Shown here piece after piece: positions 16,059 through 24,100 of a stretch of 39,267 nucleotides of DNA; the first letter of the stretch is position 1; every line of letters begins with the position of its first letter. Under the pieces are notes generated by a model, which was not told the DNA's origin, searched no databases, and saw only the letters and a list, made by a program, of their open reading frames with translations. Made by a program: the position numbers and the translations under genes. This DNA is from Acidobacteriota bacterium (GTDB taxonomy: Bacteria; Acidobacteriota; Vicinamibacteria; Vicinamibacterales; CAVVIG01), in contig JAHFUJ010000009.1 of assembly GCA_023265105.1 (NCBI GenBank), forward strand, positions 1 through 39,267. Reading direction: 5' to 3'.

Positions 16059-17045
16059 CTACTCACTTCCGCGGGATCCGCGAGTGTCGGGTTTCATGCT
16101 GAGACTGTTGTACGCTGCCTCGATAAACATATCCGTCGTCCAATTGCCGGTACCGCTGCCATAGATCGGATCGTAGTCCAGCGTTGGTTTCGCCGCCTTC
16201 ACCTGATCGAGAGTCATGCCCCTGTTGATCATGTCCTGGAGGCGATCCCGGACGACGGTGACCATCTGCTGATAAATATCCAAATCCGCCACGTCACAAA
16301 GCCTTCCATGACCGGGGACGAGCATTGTGCCCGCTTCCACGTGGTCGGCCGGAACGGCCATTTGTCTCAGGCGGTTCAATCCCTCGAGCACTCCCTGAAG
16401 ACTTCCTCCGCTCTTCACATCGATGATCGGGTATTCGGTCGGATCGAAAATATCGCCCGTGCTGATGACGTCGGACCGCCGAAACAATACGATGCTGTTG
16501 CCGTCCGTGGTCGCCGGTTGATGAAATATCTGGACCGCTTCACCATTGAAGTACAGGTTCTTCTGGGGCACCGAGTACGTGTCGTTTGGCCAGGCTCTTT
16601 CCGGTATCGAAGGCTTGCGGTTGCTGTCGGTCATCCTGTCCAGAATCGTGTTGAAAGCAATGATAAAAACGCTGGCCTGCGCGGCTCGGTTGATGTCCAG
16701 GGGCCGGCCGATCTTCGCGAAGTTCTCGTTGCCGCCTATGTGATCGCTTCTCTCGCCCGTATTAATAATGTAGGTGATTTGACGATTCGATAAGGTCCGG
16801 ATCGCCGCCAGGACTTTATCGGTCATTGTTGCCACACCCGTGTCGACCAGAAGGACACCGTCCTTACCGACTTGGACGGTAATGTTGCCGCCCGCTCCTG
16901 CCAGCATGCTGATGTTCCCTTGCACGGGCAACAGCTCCAGCTCGGGACTCCTGGATTTCTGCTCCTGCGGATAGACGACATGCGCCGAGGCGAATAGCCC
17001 AATGACAATGAGGGCCGAGGCGATGCACAACGGCGAAATTCTCAT
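16059..17045 (-). CDS. MBL-fold protein with degenerate zinc site, exported
   Basis: A 328-aa exported protein (signal around SPLCIASALIVIGLFASAH) with the metallo-beta-lactamase fold: GGNITVQVGKDGVLLVDTG, then INTGERSDHIGGNENF, DVISTGDIF and TMLVPGHGRLCD. Numbered from the ATG at 17045, the normal HxHxDH motif reads G97-x-R99-x-D101-H102, and the later His of the first zinc site is a Thr (PATTDG, T179). The second-site ligands D101, H102 and H246, and the bridging D198, are kept. So zinc site 1 appears lost and site 2 intact. It may be a mono-zinc enzyme, a binding protein or a dead paralogue. It is the first gene of the five-gene operon, behind a strong promoter. Confidence 0.85.
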   Translation of the reverse strand: MRISPLCIASALIVIGLFASAHVVYPQEQKSRSPELELLPVQGNISMLAGAGGNITVQVGKDGVLLVDTGVATMTDKVLAAIRTLSNRQITYIINTGERSDHIGGNENFAKIGRPLDINRAAQASVFIIAFNTILDRMTDSNRKPSIPERAWPNDTYSVPQKNLYFNGEAVQIFHQPATTDGNSIVLFRRSDVISTGDIFDPTEYPIIDVKSGGSLQGVLEGLNRLRQMAVPADHVEAGTMLVPGHGRLCDVADLDIYQQMVTVVRDRLQDMINRGMTLDQVKAAKPTLDYDPIYGSGTGNWTTDMFIEAAYNSLSMKPDTRGSRGSE

Positions 17046-17056
17046 TACCACTCCTT

Positions 17057-17092
17057 GTGGCGGATGCTACGGAAGCGCCTCACGGATGTCAA
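17057..17092 (-). promoter_or_regulatory. Near-consensus sigma70 promoter of the five-gene exported-protein operon
   Basis: On the minus strand TTGACA (17092-17087), a 17-bp spacer and TAGCAT (17069-17064) precede the MBL-fold gene, whose ATG at 17045 has an AAGGAG ribosome site. The -35 box is a perfect match to consensus. Transcription would begin near 17057. Confidence 0.65.
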
Positions 17093-17125
17093 CGAGGTAC
17101 GTCCCACTCGGTGACTCCATCGCCG

Positions 17126-17146
17126 GCCCCCAACGCCAAGGGGGGC
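17126..17146 (-). terminator. GC hairpin after the VPS62-like gene
   Basis: GCCCCC (17126-17131) pairs with GGGGGC (17141-17146) around a 9-base loop, about 75 bp past the 680-aa gene stop. No T-run follows. It could be a terminator; weak support. Confidence 0.3.
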
Positions 17147-17218
17147 TGAGAGACGTCGAAGACGCTTCGCCTAGCCCATCGTCGCCTCGCTTCCCCCGCT
17201 GCCGTCCATCTGGCTCCT

Positions 17219-19261
17219 CTAGTGGCTAAACGGATTTGAAGCGCGCCGCACGATGCCGAAGCGGCGATGCGGCGTGCCGAGCGCAAAACCGGTCGTCACA
17301 CGAACATCCCAACGAACTCCGTAAACATTGCTGTACGCCGCTCCGAACCGCACCGATCCGAGTATGCGGCTGTAGATCGGTCGCTCAAATGCCAGTCCAC
17401 CCGTGAACCACCACGCGGGATTCGCCTCGTCTTTGGTCACTGCCGCATCCAGCTCATCGATCTGCCACGTGGCTCCGCCGTAGGCGCTCAGGAGATTCGA
17501 CAACGTCATCTCGTATCGCCCCGCAATCCCGTCAAACCACCCCGCCCGGAACAAGTCGTTGCTGTCGAGCAACGCATCGATCCCGATACGACCGGCCAAG
17601 GGGAGTCGCTGGCCGCGCCCGAACGGGATCGAGGAGATCTCCATCGCGCCGCCGAGCGAATAGCGTAGAGACTGCTCCGTGGCCAGGTGCTGCACCGCCG
17701 AACAGGACATTTTTCGGCAATCGTATTTCTTCGTCGGCGTGAACGCGGCCCCGGCCCGCAGCGCAAACGCTGGGTAGTACCCCTGCTTGAGTACCAGGTA
17801 GGGCTTCATGAAATCATCATGTCCCACGATCTGGCTCGCGGCGCAGTTGGCCGTTGGCTCACTGCACTTCGCGATCGTCTCGGTCGGTGCCTGCCTCAAG
17901 ACGTAGCAGTCTGGTCGACCCTCGACGACCTTGCAGTACCCGGCGTCTCGGGCATCCTCGTCATCTGTGCCATTCAGCTTCGTCACTCGGTCAGCCCGCC
18001 ACCAGGGCCGGACGATGCCCTCTGCGTCGGCTCGGCCACTCGCCATCGCCGCCTCGAATGCGCGAAATGCGCTATCGGTCCCGCCGGTCGCGTCTCGAAT
18101 GCCCCACGCCTTGCCAACATCTCGGTAAAGGTTCGTATCGATTCCAGGCACAAACCGCCCATCGTGGTCGATGTCGGGCGCGGTGGCATGTTTCCCCTGT
18201 TCCACCAGCGCCCACAACGGAAGCGTGACTGGCGGCACCGACGGGACGAACGTGCCGAACTCGTTGTTCGGCGCCCACAAACCGTGACCCGCGCCAACAA
18301 CACGACGGACGATCCCCCCGAGTTTGTCCACCTCGACGAACATGTGCTCGCTGTCGTGCAGGTGTTCGTCGAGTCCACCCTCGTCGATGGGGTAGTAGAA
18401 CCAGTACTCGAACACCCACGATCCGGGCACGCTGAGTTCCCTGAAATAGACGGACGCCGGTGCTGATGGAAACAGCTCGCGATACCGAACATAGGTTTGC
18501 TTGAGTGCCCGGCTCCGGTCGGTGCCCCTCTTCCTGTCGGCCGAAAGGCGATCGCGAAAATCCTTCGCCGCGCCGGCGTTGAGACGATCCCAAATCTGGA
18601 AATCCTCGGGCACGATGGCTTCTTGACGCGAGAGCTGGAGCACGGGTGCGTAGAGCCGTGCGTCGGCCTCGACGGCGTAAAACGTCCACTGCAACCCCTG
18701 GACGTTGCCTGGAGCCCCAGCGGCCCGGGTTTTCATCACATCAAGAAACTGCTGATCGAAGTTGTCGAGCCGTTGGGAATTCATCGCGCATGGGACGGGC
18801 GCGTCGCCTTCAATCACGACGGGAGGCTCCAGGCGTTGGTCTGAGGCAAGCTCCAGAATGTCCCGGGTCAGGTCGATACGCTGGGCTGGACGTTCTCGAA
18901 AGACCACCGTGGCGCTTGTCCCGAACCTGTTGATCTTGAACGTTTGGACCTCCGCTTTCTCTGACGCCACGGGCACAATCCGAAACCGCCACTGCTGACC
19001 ACGTGGACCAAACAGATACGGCACTGCCTTGTCCCTTGCGATGGTGCGTGCAGCGGTGGCGAGCGCCACCATGTCCTTCGCAACGGCGACGCCGACAAAA
19101 TCGGTCCCCACGCAGTGCGCCAGCGGCGTCACCTGGGCAACGGCGACACCTGGCATGAGCAACCCGGCCAGGCCGAGCACGCCACACACGACAAATACAC
19201 GCGCGATGCAATCTCGAGCGCTCCGCTCCTGGCGTTGTTGACACATAGCATCACTTCTCAT
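17219..19261 (-). CDS. Exported 680-aa protein with VPS62-like motif and C-terminal barrel
   Basis: A 680-aa protein of unknown function. The ATG at 19261 has GAAGGTGG just upstream; a signal peptide follows (VFVVCGVLGLAGLLMPGVAVAQ). Around residues 285-311 EYWFYYPIDEGGLDEHLHDS leads into EHMFVEVD, resembling the VPS62-like fold, in which HxxDxEH surrounds a probable metal site. The middle holds several Cys pairs (CSEPTANC, CRKMSC). The last 170 or so residues (LRYSLGGAMEISSIPFG to VRVTTGFALG) are strand-rich and resemble an outer-membrane barrel. It follows the frameshifted lipase-like gene by 31 bp, so they are probably one transcript. I cannot assign a function; an outer-membrane role is inference. 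Confidence 0.72.
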   Translation of the reverse strand: MRSDAMCQQRQERSARDCIARVFVVCGVLGLAGLLMPGVAVAQVTPLAHCVGTDFVGVAVAKDMVALATAARTIARDKAVPYLFGPRGQQWRFRIVPVASEKAEVQTFKINRFGTSATVVFRERPAQRIDLTRDILELASDQRLEPPVVIEGDAPVPCAMNSQRLDNFDQQFLDVMKTRAAGAPGNVQGLQWTFYAVEADARLYAPVLQLSRQEAIVPEDFQIWDRLNAGAAKDFRDRLSADRKRGTDRSRALKQTYVRYRELFPSAPASVYFRELSVPGSWVFEYWFYYPIDEGGLDEHLHDSEHMFVEVDKLGGIVRRVVGAGHGLWAPNNEFGTFVPSVPPVTLPLWALVEQGKHATAPDIDHDGRFVPGIDTNLYRDVGKAWGIRDATGGTDSAFRAFEAAMASGRADAEGIVRPWWRADRVTKLNGTDDEDARDAGYCKVVEGRPDCYVLRQAPTETIAKCSEPTANCAASQIVGHDDFMKPYLVLKQGYYPAFALRAGAAFTPTKKYDCRKMSCSAVQHLATEQSLRYSLGGAMEISSIPFGRGQRLPLAGRIGIDALLDSNDLFRAGWFDGIAGRYEMTLSNLLSAYGGATWQIDELDAAVTKDEANPAWWFTGGLAFERPIYSRILGSVRFGAAYSNVYGVRWDVRVTTGFALGTPHRRFGIVRRASNPFSH

Positions 19262-19292
19262 GATCCACCTTCGTCGTTCGTGCGGCATACCG

Positions 19293-20380
19293 TCAGGGAA
19301 GGTCTGCGAGCACGTAGCGCGCGATGGCCTCGAACAGCGCCACGCGCGGATAGTGGTTCTTGTCGATCCAGTCCCTCGCGAACCTGGCGTTCGCGTCCAG
19401 CTGCTTCGGGGTCAGATTCGAATCGGGCTTCGGAACGGCAGCGCCACGGCCCAGTGATCCGCTCGAGCCATACCCAAATACGTACCACCGGGCACGAGTG
19501 CGTCCTCGTGAATCACCTGACTATCCTGTTCACGCGAAAACACAGAGAGCTGACTCCAGAAGCCACTCAGCACTCTCGAGGTCGTCTCTGGATCGCTCAC
19601 CGCGGCGATCGAGTAGGCGTGGAAGTGGTCCGGCCGCTGAAAACGCGCCATCGCGTCTACCCGATCCGGCCGCCGAAGACTGTCGAGCCCGCCACCGTCC
19701 GCGACATCGCACGGACCGAGACGAGTGTCCCTGGCGAAATCGAGCAAGTGACGCGGCACGGCCTCGGGCAGTCGGGAACCGAGCACCGTGCCTGCGACCG
19801 TCACAACCGCCGCGATCGCTTGACGCGCGGTTGCGTCAGAGGCGATTGCCTCGAGCAGATCCGATGCGCCCTTGCTATAGCCGACGGCAATGTACTGCGG
19901 CTGGCCAGCGCCCCAGTGCTTCGCCAGGTAGTCAGCGATCTGACCGGCTTTGTACTTGACGCTTCCAAGGCCGCTGACCGCAATGTACTCGACGTCGACG
20001 TGGTGCTCGGACCGCAGATGACGTATGGCATCTTCGAACGGCATCGCTTGTGCCTCGACACACTGGCCGAAGATGCCCGGAACCACGGCGATTCGGTATT
20101 TGCCCAGATTGGACCATTCGGGCAGCGCACCTGCCGGGCCGGTCGGTCGGAAGTATCGGTCGCAGTATCCCCATTCGCCGTGTTGCGAAGTGTGAGCGAG
20201 CACCGTACAGAACAGCTGACCGAACCGCTGGCTGGATTGAACGTCGCCCCCCTGGACCGGCAGCGAACGCAGCAGGCCGACCGGCTGCGTGACGGACGTC
20301 ACATGCGCGCATGCCCCTGTCACGACATAGGCGAGCGCGAGTACCGTGTCGCGGATCCGACCGAACGGGCCCCCGATCAT
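19293..20380 (-). pseudogene. Lipase-like alpha/beta hydrolase with apparent 1-bp frameshift
   Basis: The main frame (20380 down to 19412, 322 aa) is an alpha/beta hydrolase: IAVVPGIFGQC (97-107), nucleophile elbow GYSKG with S169, acid region IHEDALVPGG (D293), and histidine in ARADHWAV (H309). It then stops abruptly at FRSPIRI. In another frame the protein continues plausibly as KPDSNLTPKQLDANARFARD, then IARYVLADLP, to a stop at 19293. Total length is 1088 bp, one base short of whole codons, which fits a single missing base near 19430. The gene overlaps the upstream gene by 4 bp (ATGA). A leader or lipoprotein signal (LALAYVVTGACA) is present. The break could be a real mutation, a programmed shift or an assembly error; the catalytic residues precede it. 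Confidence 0.7.
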
Positions 20381-21921
20381 CGGAACCTCGCCAGCAGCGA
20401 GTCCAAATCGTAGCTCACACCGACGTTCGCGCGAACGATCTTCTCGTTAACAAGGTCGGAACGATTCGCCACGGTGAGCGATAACGGAATCTTCATCCCC
20501 GTACCGTTCGTCGGAATCGTCAGCCTGAACTGTCCCAGTTTGATGTCGCCCCTGGTGTTGACCAGCAGCATACCGGTCTCGAGATCGATCGGGTCTTTCA
20601 GCATGTGGACGAACTTGAATGTCACCGTAAATGTGAAACGTCCAATGCCTGTCGCCGTGCCGAACGGAATGTCGAGCTGCCCCGCCAACTCCGTCGACTG
20701 CGGATCACCGAGGGTCACGCGGTCGGTGATCGATTTCTGCGGATAGCTCACACCCGCGTTCATGGTCATCGTCGCTTTGGGCGTATTCACCGCGAACACC
20801 AACCGCCCCGTCGTCAACGACACGCCGGCAGGGCCTCGATCACTGAGAAGTTCAACGGCCACGATGGTCCCCGACACTGCCTTCGCGAGCTCGCTGGGAT
20901 GCGTGGCCATCCAACCCGTAAAGTCGTCCGCCAATCGCTGCACAGCGTAGAACGGATCGCCGACGTCTGGAGCCGCCTGAGCGTTCGGCTCGTCTGGCGA
21001 TGGTTCAGGCAAAGCTCCGGTCGGTTTGTCGGGGAGAGGGATGTCTCGAAGCTGGTCATTCAACACATCACACAGCGGATTCCTCTGGCAGTAGTCTGCG
21101 ACGTCGTGAGTGCGCAGACTGGCGTACCTTGCCGACAGGAGGGCATTCGTCTCGGCCACCCAACGCGTCAGTTGGTCATTGAACGGCGCAGGGAGGGTGC
21201 GGAAACGCATCTGGACCGCAGGCGTGATTCGGTTGACGGCACTCTGCCCGCTCGCCGTGGTCCAAAAGGCGCTCAAGTGATCGGCATGGTCGTTGTACAG
21301 CTCTCCGCGAGCCGTCCATGCCGACAGCTGTTGAACGTCTCCGCTGAGACGCGGGTCCTTACCCTCGGGTATACCCCGACTTGTATCGAACGAGGCGCTC
21401 AGGGTGAAGTTCGAGAGTCGCTCGTAGAAACGATCGGGCTTGCCGGTCGCCGTCGCGAGCAAACCGTGCTTGTCCACGACCTTCAGGATGCCCGCGACGT
21501 TGGCTCTGAAGGTCATTGTGTTGCCGGAGCGATGCTTCGTCACCGCCCCGTTTTCGAGCGCCAGGCTCAAGAACGCAGGCACCGCGGCGCTCGATACGGC
21601 ACTGGTCGTTCCCGCCGTCCCCGATGCACTCCCTTTCTGTTCGTCGACGCGGGAGTCTTCATAGAGATTGGACGTCGCTTGTTTCAGGGCCATCGCCAAC
21701 ACCACGAGCCGCACATCGGCCAGCCCCATCTCTTTGGGCTCGGCGAGTGTTGGCGCCGTCGAACCGCCACCTTTCTGCATCGCGCGACACTCCACGAGCT
21801 GATACAACGAGGTCTTGGATGCGCACGGATCGGCCGGTGTGGACTGCGCACTCGCCACGCGAGCCGCTCCGCCGACGAGCACGGCATACACGGCAACGAT
21901 CCGCACACGATGATGTGCCAT
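20377..21921 (-). CDS. Exported 514-aa protein of unknown function
   Basis: A 514-aa protein starting at ATG 21921 with a signal peptide (VRIVAVYAVLVGGAARVASAQ). The first 80 residues hold a Cys pair (PCASKTSLYQLVEC). A coiled or helical middle part follows, and from about residue 370 the sequence alternates in strands (VSLTTGRLVFAVNT, TMTMNAGVSYPQ, LDIPFGTATGIGRFTFTVTF), ending in ANVGVSYDLDSLLARFR. This resembles a small outer-membrane barrel or a beta-sandwich. I do not recognise the family. It is the first gene of the three-gene cluster and overlaps the hydrolase start by 4 bp, so its product and the hydrolase are probably made in fixed ratio. Confidence 0.7.
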   Translation of the reverse strand: MAHHRVRIVAVYAVLVGGAARVASAQSTPADPCASKTSLYQLVECRAMQKGGGSTAPTLAEPKEMGLADVRLVVLAMALKQATSNLYEDSRVDEQKGSASGTAGTTSAVSSAAVPAFLSLALENGAVTKHRSGNTMTFRANVAGILKVVDKHGLLATATGKPDRFYERLSNFTLSASFDTSRGIPEGKDPRLSGDVQQLSAWTARGELYNDHADHLSAFWTTASGQSAVNRITPAVQMRFRTLPAPFNDQLTRWVAETNALLSARYASLRTHDVADYCQRNPLCDVLNDQLRDIPLPDKPTGALPEPSPDEPNAQAAPDVGDPFYAVQRLADDFTGWMATHPSELAKAVSGTIVAVELLSDRGPAGVSLTTGRLVFAVNTPKATMTMNAGVSYPQKSITDRVTLGDPQSTELAGQLDIPFGTATGIGRFTFTVTFKFVHMLKDPIDLETGMLLVNTRGDIKLGQFRLTIPTNGTGMKIPLSLTVANRSDLVNEKIVRANVGVSYDLDSLLARFR

Positions 21922-22388
21922 CAGAGGGCTCCATCGAATCAGCCTTGCGTTTGGTGCTGGCCAACGGGTGGTTCCGCGGCAGCGCGGAATCTTACAAAGG
22001 AAACAGACCACGCGAAAGAGGAATGTTTCGCGCTCGACCAGCCAAACCTGATCAAGAGCCCAGCCAACGCTGCCCACACCTGCCAGTCGACGACGATGCT
22101 GATGGTGCCACCGTCGTTGGCTCCACAGTCGTGTTGACCAGGAGCCGCTGGCCGTCGGCGGTCACGTCGAAGTCAGGGGCCGTGTGTTGCGGATGACGGC
22201 TCTCCAGGCGTATTGTCACGGCCAGCCAGCGCCCCACGGGAGCCGACAGGACCAATAGTTACGTCCCAGAATTACCTTGTTTACGCGCCCATGTGCCGGG
22301 TGTAGGATGTGCGGCTGAGGCTAGTGGATCTCTCTACTTTTGCTGCTGATGCGACCGCGTGCGGGTTTCAAGACGAGGTGAACGCTTC
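21922..22388. other. Divergent spacer between the three-gene cluster and the Mo-hydroxylase operon
   Basis: These 467 bp carry no complete gene. The middle contains a decayed C-terminal TolB/kinase fragment (listed separately). A GAGG ribosome site for the Mo-hydroxylase small subunit lies at 22375-22378. I could not identify a convincing promoter for either operon; TTGTTT at about 22278 has no well-spaced -10 box. Confidence 0.5.
22040..22255 (-). pseudogene. Remnant of a kinase/TolB-propeller C-terminus
   Basis: On the minus strand, APDFDVTADGQRLLVNTTVE resembles the final propeller blade of TolB-like kinase fusions (consensus-like YDVSPDGQRFLVN). After TVE the match jumps one frame and continues as NDGGTISIVVDWQ, resembling the usual ITVVLNW ending. 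No kinase domain or upstream blades are present. So this is a short, frameshifted relic of a gene like those at both window ends. Confidence 0.55.
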
Positions 22389-23021
22389 ATGACTGTCCAA
22401 GAGCAAACGCCACAAGAACCCAGCCACGTTTCACGCCGGACCTTCATTAAAGTGGTGATTGCGAGCGGCGCGGCCGTCTCCGCATCCGCCTACCTGTTCC
22501 GTGGACCCACGTTACTGGGCCAGGGCTCGCTACCCGGCGCGGTGGAGCGTCTGATGACGTTGAACGTCAACGGCCAGATGCGGCGCGTGGACGTGATGAA
22601 ACAGGAAACGCTCGCCATGACGCTGCGCTACAAGCTCGGCCTCACCGGCACGAAGCTGGGCTGCGATCGATCCGAATGCGGCGCCTGCACCGTCCTGATC
22701 GACGATGTCCCGCATTACTCGTGCTCGATTCTCACGCACACGGTTCGCGCCAAGAAGATCCTGACCATCGAAGGACTCGAGACCGCAAACGGCACGCTGC
22801 ATCCGGTGCAGCAGGCGGTGGTCGACGAGCAGGGGTTCCAGTGCGCGTTCTGCATGTCCGGATTCATCATGGCGACGGTAGGTTTCCTCAAGACCAACCC
22901 GGACCCGACGCGCGCCGAACTGGCGCACGGCATTTCCGGCAACCTGTGCCGCTGCATGGATTACGACAAGATCCTGCGCTCGATGATGCGCGCCGCCCAG
23001 TACATGCAGAGGACCACCTAA
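22389..23021 (+). CDS. Mo-hydroxylase [2Fe-2S] subunit, PaoA-like, Tat-exported
   Basis: A 210-aa iron-sulfur subunit of a xanthine-oxidase-family enzyme. It begins with a Tat signal (SRRTFIKVVIASGAAVSASA); the ATG at 22389 is set by a GAGGTGA site. After residue 50 comes a plant-type ferredoxin domain with GCDRSECGACTVLID, then the second [2Fe-2S] domain with CAFCMSGFIM and NLCRCMDY. It carries electrons from the molybdenum site to the FAD subunit. A Tat signal only on the small subunit matches the periplasmic E. coli aldehyde oxidoreductase PaoABC, in which the folded complex is exported together. It opens an operon with FAD, cytochrome and molybdenum subunits. Confidence 0.92.
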   Translation: MTVQEQTPQEPSHVSRRTFIKVVIASGAAVSASAYLFRGPTLLGQGSLPGAVERLMTLNVNGQMRRVDVMKQETLAMTLRYKLGLTGTKLGCDRSECGACTVLIDDVPHYSCSILTHTVRAKKILTIEGLETANGTLHPVQQAVVDEQGFQCAFCMSGFIMATVGFLKTNPDPTRAELAHGISGNLCRCMDYDKILRSMMRAAQYMQRTT

Positions 23022-23086
23022 GGCCTCAATCGACGCAGGCGTAACGACGCCGGCGACGTGACACACGTGTAGGAGGAGATGGGGAC

Positions 23087-24100
23087 ATGGCAATCATTCA
23101 CGACGTAATGCCCGTCTTCGAGCTGTTTCAGCCGACGACCGTCGACGACACGCTCGCGCTCCTCGAGACGTACAAGAAGGATGCGTGGGTCCTCGCCGGG
23201 GGTCTGGACACATTCGATTGGTTGAAGGACCGCAACAAGCGCCGCAAGGTGGTCGTCGATCTCAGCGGCGTTCAGGAACTGAGGGGCGTGAAGACGACCG
23301 CCGATGGCGGAATCGAGATCGGCGCGGCGACCACGCTCACCGACGTGGTGAAGCATCCACTCGTCAAGGAGAAGTATCCGATTCTGATGCAGGCAGCCGA
23401 GCTGGTGGCCTCGCCGCAGATTCGCAATCAGGGCACCGTTGGCGGCAACGTCTCGCAGGATACGCGTTGCTGGTACTACCGTTCGGGGTGGTCCTGCTAT
23501 CGGGCCGGCGGCAACATCTGCTACGCAGACACACCAAGCGCCATCAATCGCGAGCATGCGATCTTCGACGCGAACCGCTGCGTGGCGGTGAATCCGTCGG
23601 ATACGGCGCCGGCGCTCATCGCACTCGACGCCAGGATGGTGATTCGCTCCTCGGACGGTGAGCGCGTGGTTGACGCGGAGACCTACTTCATCGGACCGTC
23701 GATCGACATCACGCGGATGACGGTGCTGCGGCCAGGCGAGCTGCTGACGGCGATTCGTGTCCCGGCCACGTGGGCGGGCGCGGAGTTCTACTTCGAAAAA
23801 GTCCGCGAGCGCCAGGTGTGGGACTTCCCGCTCGTGAACGTCGCGGCGGTGCTGAAGGTGTCCAACGGCACCATTGCCGGCTCGCGTATCGTCATCAATG
23901 CCGTGGCCGCGCATCCGGTGCGGCTGAAGGCGGTGGAAGACGCCGTCGCGGGCAAGCGGCGGAACGAAGAGACGGCCAGGATGGCGGGTGAGCTGGCGGT
24001 GCAGGGCGCCCGGCCGCTCGCGCATAACGGATACAAGATCCCTCTCGTGAGGAACCTGGTAAAACGTGCCATCAGGGGAGAGGCACAGGCACGAGCATGA
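23087..24100 (+). CDS. Mo-hydroxylase FAD subunit with extra 4-Cys cluster, PaoB-like
   Basis: A 337-aa FAD-binding subunit of the CO dehydrogenase/xanthine dehydrogenase medium-chain family. FAD-binding blocks are VLAGGLDTFDWLK (35-47) and IRNQGTVGGNVSQDTRC (112-128). Directly after the second block is an insertion with four cysteines, C128, C137, C145 and C165 (RCWYY, WSCY, NICYA, NRCVAV), followed by VNPSDTAPALIALDA. This pattern matches the additional [4Fe-4S] cluster known in PaoB and in the beta subunit of 4-hydroxybenzoyl-CoA reductase, and most medium chains lack it. The stop overlaps the next start as ATGA. It lies 65 bp after the small-subunit gene. Confidence 0.9.
   Translation: MAIIHDVMPVFELFQPTTVDDTLALLETYKKDAWVLAGGLDTFDWLKDRNKRRKVVVDLSGVQELRGVKTTADGGIEIGAATTLTDVVKHPLVKEKYPILMQAAELVASPQIRNQGTVGGNVSQDTRCWYYRSGWSCYRAGGNICYADTPSAINREHAIFDANRCVAVNPSDTAPALIALDARMVIRSSDGERVVDAETYFIGPSIDITRMTVLRPGELLTAIRVPATWAGAEFYFEKVRERQVWDFPLVNVAAVLKVSNGTIAGSRIVINAVAAHPVRLKAVEDAVAGKRRNEETARMAGELAVQGARPLAHNGYKIPLVRNLVKRAIRGEAQARA

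Noticed and set aside
16059-17045. A beta-lactamase resistance gene
   Set aside because: The zinc site 1 ligands are missing and the operon context is not resistance-like.
20605-22137. A 510-codon plus-strand frame over the 514-aa gene
   Set aside because: Antisense shadow with Arg- and His-rich low-complexity translation; the minus-strand protein has a signal peptide and ATGA coupling.
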